From the NCBI GenBank assembly GCA_028679075.1, contig JAJRCF010000019.1:1-62062 (forward strand): 62,062 nucleotides of DNA. Direction: 5' to 3'. This DNA comes from Methanoregula sp. Lineage in GTDB: Archaea; Halobacteriota; Methanomicrobia; Methanomicrobiales; Methanospirillaceae. A model generated the notes under the pieces. The model did not search any database and was not told where the DNA came from. It saw nothing but the letters and a program-made list of their open reading frames with translations. The translations under genes were made by a program, and so were the position numbers. This document shows positions 18,549 through 26,305 of the stretch, piece after piece; the stretch's first letter is position 1, and each line of letters begins with the position of its first letter.

Positions 18549-18991
18549 CCGCCAGGCGCATCGTTGCCACGGGAACCTTCGACATCCTTCACCCGGGACA
18601 CCTCTATTACCTGGAGGAGTCACGAAAACTCGGTGACGAACTCTGGGTCATCGTGGCCCGGGACACCAACGTGAAGCACAAGCCCCGCCCCGTCATCCCG
18701 GAGGAGCACCGTCTCGCAATGGTCGCCGCCTTAAAGCCCGTTGACCACGCAGTGCTCGGGGATAAGGTGGACATGTTCCGGCCCATCGAGGAAATTTGCC
18801 CGGAGATCATCACGATTGGGTTCAACCAGATGTTCAACGAGGAGAAACTCACCGGGCAGCTCCGGGCCCGCAACATATCATCCCGGATCGTGCGCATCGA
18901 CCGGTATGCCGATGACGAGCTTTGCAGTTCAAGGCTGGTCGTCAAGCGGATCCTCGATAAAAGGTGCCATGACCAGCACCCTCCGGAGTAA
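18545..18991 (+). CDS. ribL: FAD synthase, archaeal RibL type
   Basis: A 148-residue cytidylyltransferase-fold enzyme that adenylylates FMN to FAD in archaea. The HxGH motif is in GTFDILHPGHLYYLEE near residue 16. The internal GFNQMFNEEKL segment and the Cys-Ser motif ELCSSRLVVKRI near the C-terminus match MJ1179-type RibL. The start is GTG at 18545, coupled to the upstream JAMM gene by a GTGA overlap. Confidence 0.88.
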   Translation: MTARRIVATGTFDILHPGHLYYLEESRKLGDELWVIVARDTNVKHKPRPVIPEEHRLAMVAALKPVDHAVLGDKVDMFRPIEEICPEIITIGFNQMFNEEKLTGQLRARNISSRIVRIDRYADDELCSSRLVVKRILDKRCHDQHPPE

Positions 18992-19131
18992 CTCCGGACC
19001 TTTTTTATCAGCTTGTGGACCCGCGGGGCAGATGACGCTTCAGGGGGGAACTCCCTGCCTGCCTGCATAAAAAAAGAATGAAGAAAGATCGCGGGAAGAT
19101 CATCCGCACGACCGCGGCGGGGAAAAACGGG

Positions 19132-20277
19132 TCATCTTCCCGAATTATGGGGCCGGTGTACGAGAGCCTTTCTCCTGCTGTGACTGACAATCCCCCGTCT
19201 CATGCTGGTACTGTATTTGGCCATGAACGAACCAACAAGGGTCGTCACAATCACCAACGCGGCGATGACGGTCCCCACCACTGCCGACCCGTACAGGACC
19301 GCGAGGGCGATCGAGAACTCTCCCCGGCTGATCGTATTGGCCCAGATCTCAAGTCCTGACAGGGCAGACCCGTAAATCGCAAGCCCGATGAGCATGCCGG
19401 AGATCAGCTTGCTGAAGACTGCGAGGAGGCAGAGTATCGCAATCGCGTACAGGTCCATGCCGCTCGCAAAATCGATCGTGACCCCGAAGAAGACAAAAAA
19501 CATCACCAGGAAGACGTCCTTGAACGGCCGTGCGTGCTGCTCGAATGCATCAGGATCCGTTGTTGCGAGAGCCGCACCAAGAGCGATCACCATCAGGGTA
19601 TCAGGAATGCCGAACAATATGGCGAGGGAGGCCGTCGTGAGCACTGCGGCGAAGGTGAACAGGATAGGCGTTTCATCATCCCGGTCAAGGATCGATACAA
19701 GGAACTCTTTCCCGTAATGCGAGATGACGTACAGGATACCAAGGCCCAGTACGATCTTGAGGAAGAAGAACAGGAGGTCTTTGTCCCCCGAGGAGAGCAG
19801 GGCGATGATAATGATCAGGACAATATCCTCAAACACTTCGAGCCAGATGATTAACTCGGCCTCTTTCATCATCAGTTTCCGGTTCTCGATGAGCGTGGTG
19901 ATGACGATTGCCGTGCTGGTGATGTAGAAGGCTACGCCGATGATAAAGGCCTCCATGAGCGAAAAGCCGAGAAGGTATGCGGCAGTAAACCCAATCCCCA
20001 TATCCACAACAAGGCCGATAATACCTGCGGTGAGGAGTTTTGAGGGATCGGCAAGCATCTGGTCCAGTTTCAGCCCGAGACCCATGAAGAATAACAGGAA
20101 GAGCAGGCCTATCTCCGAGAAGAACTGGCTGATCTCATCCGACTGGACAATGCCGAGCCCTGCCTTGCCCAGCACGATACCGGCGAGGATATAGAAGGGT
20201 ATGGCAGGGATCGAGAGATATTTGGAAATAAGCGCAAGCACCATGCAGACAAAAAGGGCGATGATGAAGCCTTCCAT
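19132..20277 (-). CDS. CPA2-family cation:proton antiporter, membrane subunit
   Basis: A 381-residue Kef-like membrane protein with about 12 hydrophobic segments and no C-terminal TrkA domain; that part is encoded by the gene just upstream. Helix breaks and acidic residues typical of CPA2 are visible (LEVFEDIVLIIII, ATTDPDAFEQH, FFGVTIDFAS, ISRGEFSIALA). The start shares one base with the upstream stop (TAATG), so the two subunits are translationally coupled. The C-terminal 20 residues are basic. Confidence 0.88.
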   Translation of the reverse strand: MEGFIIALFVCMVLALISKYLSIPAIPFYILAGIVLGKAGLGIVQSDEISQFFSEIGLLFLLFFMGLGLKLDQMLADPSKLLTAGIIGLVVDMGIGFTAAYLLGFSLMEAFIIGVAFYITSTAIVITTLIENRKLMMKEAELIIWLEVFEDIVLIIIIALLSSGDKDLLFFFLKIVLGLGILYVISHYGKEFLVSILDRDDETPILFTFAAVLTTASLAILFGIPDTLMVIALGAALATTDPDAFEQHARPFKDVFLVMFFVFFGVTIDFASGMDLYAIAILCLLAVFSKLISGMLIGLAIYGSALSGLEIWANTISRGEFSIALAVLYGSAVVGTVIAALVIVTTLVGSFMAKYSTSMRRGIVSHSRRKALVHRPHNSGR

Positions 20278-20771
20278 TACTCCACCATAATTTCGCTCTC
20301 AAATTTTTTAATCTGGTCGCTCTCCCCTATGACCAGTACTGCGTCCCCGTCCTCGAAAACAAATGAGGGGGAGGGGTTGATAATATTGTGATCATGCCGG
20401 GAGACCGCAATCACGGTCGCACCGGTCTTTGCCCGGATCTGGAGGTCTTCGATCGTCTTCCCGATGATGGCTTTCGGAATGTAAAACGTGTGGATGGTGA
20501 CTCTCAGGTCGGCGAGTGCCGAGAAAGCCACTTCAACACTTTCCTGGTCCGCTTCGATGATCGCCCCGGTGAGGATATTTCCCAGGCGCCGGGCCTCAAC
20601 GGGTGTCATCTCGGCTGCACTGGGAGTTTTACAACCTTTCTGGAGCGTGTACATCTGGATGGTCCCGGTCCTGGTAAAGAAGATCGCGACCGTATCACCC
20701 TTGTCGGTCTTGAACTCGTATTTCGTTCCTACACCGGGAAGGTTCTGGGATCGAAGCGCCATAGGAGACAT
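20277..20771 (-). CDS. Regulatory TrkA-C (RCK-C) subunit of the antiporter
   Basis: A 164-residue cytoplasmic protein. The first half resembles the AmtR/KhtT-type N-terminus found with split CPA2 antiporters (LPGVGTKYEFKTDKGD). The second half is a TrkA-C domain: FYIPKAIIGKTIEDLQIRAKTG, VIAVSRHDHNIINPSPSF and FEDGDAVLVIGESDQI. It probably gates the adjacent transporter in response to a nucleotide or ion. The TATA-like ATATATT near 20789-20796 places the start at or next to the ATG at 20771, implying a leaderless mRNA. ATG 20762 is an alternative start. Confidence 0.82.
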   Translation of the reverse strand: MSPMALRSQNLPGVGTKYEFKTDKGDTVAIFFTRTGTIQMYTLQKGCKTPSAAEMTPVEARRLGNILTGAIIEADQESVEVAFSALADLRVTIHTFYIPKAIIGKTIEDLQIRAKTGATVIAVSRHDHNIINPSPSFVFEDGDAVLVIGESDQIKKFESEIMVE

Positions 20772-20816
20772 TAGAGAAATGATCCTGAAATATATTGTTG
20801 TTTCGCCCTTAAACAC

Positions 20817-21183
20817 CTAATTTTGATTGGGTTGATAATAAAAAATAGGATTGCGTCGGTTAGAGATAGGAATATAGTATGGTTTTGAAGAGAATTACGC
20901 CGCCGTTACATGCAGCGGAAAAAAGAAAATAGGGTTTTTGGTCTGAGAGGTCGGGAGGAGCGATGCACGAATGTAAACTGGCATCTGACTCTTGAGAGGG
21001 TTAGATCGTCCTCCGCACACACTATGTTGAAAGACCGGGGTTTAAACCCGGGACCGGGCGGAGTGAAAGTGTCGGCCACAAGGAGCGGATCTGATACTTT
21101 TTTCACCAGCCGTGATGATAAATAATGATAGATCCACGATCGCATCATAGCGCTCTCAGATCATTCACCATTACCTGCAGGAG
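20817..21183. other. Intergenic region upstream of porB with nested inverted repeats
   Basis: About 370 bp. The left part is AT-rich. At 21011-21063 a 6-bp outer stem (CTCCGC / GCGGAG) encloses an inner stem-loop (CCGGG / CCCGG around GTTTAAA), possibly a structured leader. Short ORFs in it lack coding character and I could not fit a tRNA fold. Confidence 0.35.
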
Positions 21184-22071
21184 TTGGATACCATCCCAGA
21201 AATCCCCAAGGAAGAATATATCCTGAAGTGCACGTCAGCCTGTGCCGGGTGCAGCGATTCCCTCGCACTCAGATATGTGCTCAAGGCCGCAGGGCCGGAC
21301 ACGGTGCTGGTCGTGCCGGCATGCTGCACGAGCGTCATCCAGGGCATTTACCCGAATACAGCCTTCAATGTCCCCGTATACAACATCGCCTTTGCCTCAG
21401 CAGCGGCCTGTGCATCGGGCATGAGCAACGCGTTCCGCGCTGCCGGCAAAAAGACGAACGTGATCGCATATGCCGGTGACGGCGGGACACTCGACATCGG
21501 GATACAGGCGATGTCGGGGGCTTTCGAGCGGGGCACGGACTTCCTCTATATCTGTTACGACAACGAGGCGTACGGTAATACCGGAATGCAGCGCTCGGGC
21601 GGTACTCCTCTCGGTGCACGAACCACAACAACTCCGACCGGCAAGACCGATAACAAGAAGGACATCGATGCAATCATCGCCGCCCACGATCCGCCGTACC
21701 AGGCAACGGCGTGTGCAGCCTACCCGCAGGACCTCTTCAAGAAAGTTACAAAGGCCCTCACGTTCCGCGGCCCGACCTTTATCCATATCCTTGCACCCTG
21801 CCCGCCCGGCTGGCGCTACTCCACGGAGAAGAGCGTTGAGATGGGCAAACTCGCCGTGAAATCCGGCATGTGGGTGTTGTACGAACGCGAGTACGGGAAA
21901 CTCACCATCGGGGCGCAGTCAAAGGCTGCAATCAAGAAGCCCATCCCGCTCGAAGATTACCTTGCGCCGCAGGGCAGGTTCAAGGGAATCGATCCAAAAA
22001 CCGTCGATATCCTGAAACAGCGCATTGCAAAGAACCTGGCAAAACTCGCGGCTGAGGAGGCGGCATCATGA
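21184..22071 (+). CDS. porB: Pyruvate:ferredoxin oxidoreductase, beta subunit
   Basis: A 295-residue thiamine diphosphate-binding subunit. The cysteines CTSACAGCSDS near residue 16 bind the 4Fe-4S cluster. The TPP motif GDGGTLDIGIQAMSGAFERG runs to YDNEAYGNTGMQRSGGTP. The complex oxidises pyruvate to acetyl-CoA (or makes pyruvate for biosynthesis) with ferredoxin. No ATG exists near the N-terminus and the frame is closed at 21148. TTG at 21184, directly after CAGGAG, is the likely start, with ATT 21163 or CTG 21175 as other options. It overlaps porA by ATGA. Confidence 0.92.
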   Translation: MDTIPEIPKEEYILKCTSACAGCSDSLALRYVLKAAGPDTVLVVPACCTSVIQGIYPNTAFNVPVYNIAFASAAACASGMSNAFRAAGKKTNVIAYAGDGGTLDIGIQAMSGAFERGTDFLYICYDNEAYGNTGMQRSGGTPLGARTTTTPTGKTDNKKDIDAIIAAHDPPYQATACAAYPQDLFKKVTKALTFRGPTFIHILAPCPPGWRYSTEKSVEMGKLAVKSGMWVLYEREYGKLTIGAQSKAAIKKPIPLEDYLAPQGRFKGIDPKTVDILKQRIAKNLAKLAAEEAAS

Positions 22072-23180
22072 AGAAGATCTCGACCGGGAACAAGGCCGTT
22101 GCTGAAGCAGTGAAACAGATCGTCCCCGCAGTCGTTGCCGCATACCCGATCACACCGCAGACAGAGATCGTGGAGCAGATCGCCGAGTTTGTCAGCAGCG
22201 GGGAACTGAAAAGCAGGTACATTGCAGTCGAGAGCGAGCACTCGGCGATGGCGGCCTGTATCGGCGCCAGTATCACCGGGGTCCGCACCTTTACGGCAAC
22301 GAGCTCCCACGGGCTCCTCTACATGCACGAGATGACCAACTGGGCTGCCGGGGCACGGCTTCCCATTGTCATGGCAAATGTCAACCGTTCGCTCGGGCCC
22401 GGCTGGAACATCTGGGCCGAGCACACCGATGCCCTGCAGGAACGGGACACCGGCTGGCTGCAGGTGTACGTGAGCACCGTGCAGGAAGCCTACGATGCAA
22501 CGATCATGGCGTTCCGGATCGCGGAACATAACGATGTCCTCCTGCCGGTGATGGTAAACCTTGACGGGTTCCTCCTCTCCCACATCATGCAGCCGCTCGA
22601 TACCGTGGACGTCGGGGATTTCGTCCCACCTATCCAGCTCCCGCATGCAATTGACGTGAAGAACCCGACAGGGTACGGCGGGCTCACCGGCCCTGACCAG
22701 CAGTTTAAATTCCGCTGGGACATTGAACGGTCGATACGGGACTCCGTGAAGGTCATCGAAGCAACCGAGAAAGAGTTCGCGAAACGCTTTGGCCGGAAGT
22801 ACGGGTTCACCGAGGACTACCAGTGCGCGGATGCCGACGTCATCATCGTCGCGATGGGCACGCTCGGGAAGGAAGCGGAAGTCGCCGTCGATCTCCTCCG
22901 GAAGGAAGGGATAAAAGCAGGCTCGATGCGCCTGCGCTGGCTGCGCCCGTTCCCGAAGCTGGACCTCAAGGGAAAACAGGTCGTTGTCATTGACCGCGAC
23001 TACTCCTTTGGCCGCGGGGGGATCCTCGCAACCGAGATCATGGCACAGACGAAGGAAGACGTCTTCAGCGTGATCGCCGGCCTCGGCGGGCAGGAAGTCA
23101 CGTACGAGGATGTGGCAGGCTTTGTCCGGAAACGTCGCATGGGTGAAGAGTTCTGGTTCGGGGTGAACAACAATGTTTGA
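22068..23180 (+). CDS. porA: Pyruvate:ferredoxin oxidoreductase, alpha subunit
   Basis: A 370-residue subunit with the pyruvate-binding motif AAYPITPQTEIVEQ near residue 25. The TATSSHGLLYMHE and GPGWNIWAEHTDALQERDTGWLQ segments are also typical. The C-terminal part contains DADVIIVAMGTLGKEAEVAVDLLRKEGI and SFGRGGIL. Size and motifs fit Por rather than the branched-chain Vor enzyme. The order porB-A-G-D is a rearrangement of the porGDAB order common in thermophilic archaea. Confidence 0.93.
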   Translation: MKKISTGNKAVAEAVKQIVPAVVAAYPITPQTEIVEQIAEFVSSGELKSRYIAVESEHSAMAACIGASITGVRTFTATSSHGLLYMHEMTNWAAGARLPIVMANVNRSLGPGWNIWAEHTDALQERDTGWLQVYVSTVQEAYDATIMAFRIAEHNDVLLPVMVNLDGFLLSHIMQPLDTVDVGDFVPPIQLPHAIDVKNPTGYGGLTGPDQQFKFRWDIERSIRDSVKVIEATEKEFAKRFGRKYGFTEDYQCADADVIIVAMGTLGKEAEVAVDLLRKEGIKAGSMRLRWLRPFPKLDLKGKQVVVIDRDYSFGRGGILATEIMAQTKEDVFSVIAGLGGQEVTYEDVAGFVRKRRMGEEFWFGVNNNV

Positions 23181-23700
23181 GATCCGGATCCATTCCCGTG
23201 GCGGACAGGGCGGCGTGACCGCAGCCCGGCTTCTCGCTCTCGCAGCGATCCATGATGGAAAGTATGCCACCGCGGCCCCGTTCTATGGTGCGGAACGCCG
23301 GGGGGCCCCGATTGTCTCGTTCGTCCGGATCGATGACAGGCCGATCAGGATTTACAGCCAGATCAAAAAACCCGACATGGTCATCGTGCTCGATGCAAGC
23401 GTCATGGACGTAGTCGACGTACTGCAGGGGCTCAAAACCGGGGGGAGGGTACTTGTCAACAGCGCCCACCCCCGGGAATTCAAGGGCTTTACTTCAGGCC
23501 ATGTCGACCTGACCGGGATCGCGCTGAAGGAGAACCTTGTTGTTGCGGGAAGCCCGATCCTGAACACGCCGGTCATCGGCGCCCTCGCAAAGCAGGGGAT
23601 TGTCTCGGTCGATTCGGCAAAGAAGGCGATCCGCGAGATGTTCTCCGATGAACGGAATGTGAAGGCGGCCGAGACGGCCTATGAGGAGATGAGCGCATGA
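23173..23700 (+). CDS. porG: Pyruvate:ferredoxin oxidoreductase, gamma subunit
   Basis: A 175-residue subunit beginning MFEIRIHSRGGQGGVTAARLLA, the classic gamma-domain motif. FYGAERRGAPIVSFVRID and a C-terminal INT/NTPVIGALAK segment are present. It overlaps porA by 8 bp and porD by ATGA. It is probably part of the same heterotetramer. Confidence 0.93.
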   Translation: MFEIRIHSRGGQGGVTAARLLALAAIHDGKYATAAPFYGAERRGAPIVSFVRIDDRPIRIYSQIKKPDMVIVLDASVMDVVDVLQGLKTGGRVLVNSAHPREFKGFTSGHVDLTGIALKENLVVAGSPILNTPVIGALAKQGIVSVDSAKKAIREMFSDERNVKAAETAYEEMSA

Positions 23701-23957
23701 CCCCGGATACAAAACGTGAACGATTAGCCATAAGCCGGCCTACCGAGGGTGCTGCCGGAAAGACCGGAACATGGCGGGTCTTCCGCCCGGTCGTGGACAA
23801 GGAAAAGTGCAATGCCTGCGGACTGTGCTCCACATACTGCCCCGATGCGGCAATCGATGCAGAACTCGATGTCGATCTCGTGTTCTGCAAGGGCGGCGGG
23901 ATCTGTGCCAACGAATGCCCGAAGAAAGCCATTTCCATGGTCCGGGAAGAAAAATAA
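23697..23957 (+). CDS. porD: Pyruvate:ferredoxin oxidoreductase, delta subunit (ferredoxin)
   Basis: An 86-residue ferredoxin subunit. The first cluster motif, CNACGLCSTYCP, is complete. The second reads CKGGGICANECP, where the usual second Cys (CKGCGIC) is Gly, so only three of four ligands of that motif remain. The second cluster may be altered, perhaps a 3Fe-4S form. It is the last gene of porBAGD, followed by a T-rich stretch (23981-23987). Confidence 0.9.
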   Translation: MTPDTKRERLAISRPTEGAAGKTGTWRVFRPVVDKEKCNACGLCSTYCPDAAIDAELDVDLVFCKGGGICANECPKKAISMVREEK

Positions 23958-24055
23958 GCGTTCGTTACGAAGATCTCCCCGCTTTTTTAATTGCAGGAAT
24001 AATTTCACAACCTTTTTTATCCAGTGCCAAAAATATATCGCACAGGGATTACTAC

Positions 24056-24778
24056 ATGAACATTTCCTTTTCGGGGGATACGCGGGACCTCTTTAAGTTC
24101 GATCTCGTACGCCATATCATGAAGAGCTTCCCGGGCCTTGCCAGCTTCACCTTTATACCGATGCTGACAGACCGGGAAGAGCCGGCGAAACAGAAGAAGA
24201 GTAAGAAGGCCGACCTGAAAAAAGCGGTCAAAGCCGGAAAAGCGGGTTCCCAGAACCGGGAACTGATGGAACAGATGGGTAGACTGCAGGAGATCGAGGA
24301 TGATTTGGACTATCTCTCAGGTATCAGGTCCTATTTCAGGGGAGAGAATATCCTCATCGATATCCTCCACAGGGACCGGTTTTCCCATGAACACCGGGTG
24401 AACTATTTCAAACCGGTATTTGATAAATTCCCGGAGCGGTCCCTCATCTTCCTCGACCCCGACACCGGGCTTGAAGTGAAGAACCCCACTCAGCGTCACC
24501 TGCTCTTTGATGAACTCAGGAAGATTGCAGAGACCATGGACACCCGCTCGATCCTGATGATATACCAGCATTTCCCCCGGGAAACACACGAAGGCTACGT
24601 AAGGCAACGCTGTTCGCAGATCGCAAAAGCCACGGGTATCAGTCCGGTATCGATCACGGACAATGAGATCGTCTTTTTCCTTCTTGCAAAAAGCCCGAAA
24701 TTCCGGGAGCAGCTCCGGGACAATGTGGCTACCTACGCAGACACGTACCCGGCCCTCCGCTCGTGCGGGTGTGACTGA
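24056..24778 (+). CDS. Hypothetical protein
   Basis: A 240-residue cytoplasmic protein starting MNISFSGDTRDLFKFDLVRH. A lysine-rich linker (about residues 42-65) separates it from an alpha/beta region with SLIFLDPDTGLEVKNP and SILMIYQHFPRE. The DPDTGLE motif and surrounding strands recall a Rossmann or nuclease-like fold, but I do not recognise the family. AAAATATAT at 24030-24038 lies 22 bp before the ATG, indicating a leaderless transcript. The frame is open upstream, but that part overlaps porD. Confidence 0.7.
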   Translation: MNISFSGDTRDLFKFDLVRHIMKSFPGLASFTFIPMLTDREEPAKQKKSKKADLKKAVKAGKAGSQNRELMEQMGRLQEIEDDLDYLSGIRSYFRGENILIDILHRDRFSHEHRVNYFKPVFDKFPERSLIFLDPDTGLEVKNPTQRHLLFDELRKIAETMDTRSILMIYQHFPRETHEGYVRQRCSQIAKATGISPVSITDNEIVFFLLAKSPKFREQLRDNVATYADTYPALRSCGCD

Positions 24779-24808
24779 ACCACCCGATCCTTTTTCCGGT
24801 CCCTTTGG

Positions 24809-25174
24809 TCACCCTGTCTTCAGTTCGTCCTTTGCCATGTACTCGAGATCGAATTTGTAGAAATGGGTAAACCGGCAGTGCCGGCACTGGACCGTGAGGT
24901 GCCGTGAGCTGACGATGATATCATGGGGACCGGTCACATGACAGTTCCGGCACGCGGCTTCCTGCACCAGCTCCCAGACCGGGTACTTCCCGATTTTTGT
25001 TAACGTCCCGGCCGCATCCACATCCTCGATACGGGGGATGAAGACCCTCGTAGCCCCGCAGTTGTCACAGGCAACCTGGGCCTGGTACGGGACGGCCTTG
25101 ATGATCTGGTCTGCGATCGCTTTACAATGGTAGCAGTCCGTTAAGAATTTTGTAAAGATGAACCGGTCGCTCAT
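24809..25174 (-). CDS. Zinc-ribbon protein with four CxxC motifs
   Basis: A 121-residue protein with CYHC, CDNC, CRNC and CRHC pairs, enough for two structural zinc sites. The ordered FTKFLTDCYHCKAIADQI start and the final HFYKFDLEYMAKDELK are hydrophilic. It has no signal peptide. The function is unknown; it might bind nucleic acid or serve a structural role. It is convergent with the preceding hypothetical gene. Confidence 0.7.
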   Translation of the reverse strand: MSDRFIFTKFLTDCYHCKAIADQIIKAVPYQAQVACDNCGATRVFIPRIEDVDAAGTLTKIGKYPVWELVQEAACRNCHVTGPHDIIVSSRHLTVQCRHCRFTHFYKFDLEYMAKDELKTG

Positions 25175-25448
25175 GGAAGATACTGGAAGCGTACGGGTTC
25201 ATTAACCTGTTGCCCGCCCGGTCGGGAGAGGTTCTACGCATCCATATATCAGGCATACGGGTCCTGTCGGTTGCCGGTACCTCCCTGCCGCAGTGACTGG
25301 ATGACTGTAATGCCATTTTTATATTTTTTTCCTTTGAACAAAAATCTGCGAGTTTTTCCCTGCTGAAAGAAAATTCTGGGCGTTTGGAGGAAAAGAGTTG
25401 CGAACAGGGCAGTAAATTTAATTATCAGGTGAAATCAATTTATTGGAT

Positions 25449-26063
25449 ATGAAGAAATTTATCGGACTTCTTATCCTGGTCATTGTCCTTGTTGCGGTGA
25501 GTGGATGCACCCAACCGGCAACGACAACGCCCGCGACCACTACAACAGCTACGGAAGTACCCACCGTTGTTGAGACAACCGTCGAGGAGACCGTTGCCCC
25601 GACAGTCGAGGAAACTCTGGTAACAACACCCGTTGAAACCACGGTTGCCACAAATGAGACCGCCGCGGTTACCAATGAGACAACCGTTGTTCCCACGGTA
25701 ACAGAGATCATCACCGCAGGCATGACCCCCTCAACCAAGATCACGGTCATCCATATCGTGAACAACACGTTCAGCCCCTCACCTCTCATGGTCCTCCCGG
25801 GAACCCGGATCACCTGGGTCAACGATGACCTGACTGTTCACTCCGTCAAGATGATCGGGGAACATGCAGGCAAGTTCAACTCCGGCGAGATCGCCAGCAC
25901 GGCCCGCTGGGGCTATGATTTCGGTGACGCCGAGGGGACCTTTGAATATGCCGACGGGACCAACATGAATGTCACCGGTGTTATCATCGTCAAGAAGGGT
26001 GATTCACTCGTTGGCAACGTGGTAAAATCCACACCGTACGTGACAAGCAACGCAACCTGGTAA
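25449..26063 (+). CDS. Cupredoxin-like lipoprotein
   Basis: A 204-residue lipoprotein. The signal peptide ends in a lipobox (VAVSGC), followed by about 75 residues rich in Thr, Val and Glu with repeated VETT/TVEET/NETT units. A C-terminal plastocyanin-like domain follows (VHIVNNTFSPSPLMVLPGTRITWVN, VHSVKM). The usual copper ligands C..H..M near the end are absent (FEYADGTN), so type-1 copper binding is unlikely. The TTG at 25443 or ATG at 25449 may be used; TTTAATTA at 25417-25424 fits a very short leader. Confidence 0.75.
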   Translation: MKKFIGLLILVIVLVAVSGCTQPATTTPATTTTATEVPTVVETTVEETVAPTVEETLVTTPVETTVATNETAAVTNETTVVPTVTEIITAGMTPSTKITVIHIVNNTFSPSPLMVLPGTRITWVNDDLTVHSVKMIGEHAGKFNSGEIASTARWGYDFGDAEGTFEYADGTNMNVTGVIIVKKGDSLVGNVVKSTPYVTSNATW

Positions 26064-26078
26064 CATAACCAGCACTCC

Positions 26079-26084
26079 TTTTTT
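26079..26084 (+). terminator. T-tract terminator
   Basis: Six T residues 16 nt after the stop of the cupredoxin-like lipoprotein gene, the likely end of that transcript. Confidence 0.3.
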
Positions 26085-26305
26085 ATTCAGGTTATTATCC
26101 TCACGGTTCAGCCATAAGGGCAACCGCGATGCCTGCCCGGCAGGACACCATTGACGCCATTAACTGAGTGATCGCATGAACGGATCCGGTCTCTGCTGTC
26201 GATGACACAGGCGATGGGGAAAAACCAGACCTGGAATAAAAACCCGGCAATGCGTCCCGCAGGGAAATCACCTGATCGGGAAATGTTCTAAAAAAGGGAT
26301 TCGGG

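Noticed and set aside
21001..21070. A possible tRNA 3' half around the GTTTAAA loop
   Set aside because: The 5-bp stem and 7-base loop resemble a T-arm, but the loop lacks the TTC start, no matching acceptor strand is found upstream and no anticodon arm can be placed.
20910..21125. A 71-codon ORF upstream of porB
   Set aside because: Its composition is not coding-like and it spans the inverted repeats; no ribosome site is seen.
25527..25720. Tandem DNA repeat or CRISPR-like array in the ACAAC/ACCAC-rich stretch
   Set aside because: It is a Thr/Val/Glu-rich linker of a lipoprotein; the units are degenerate and have no spacers.
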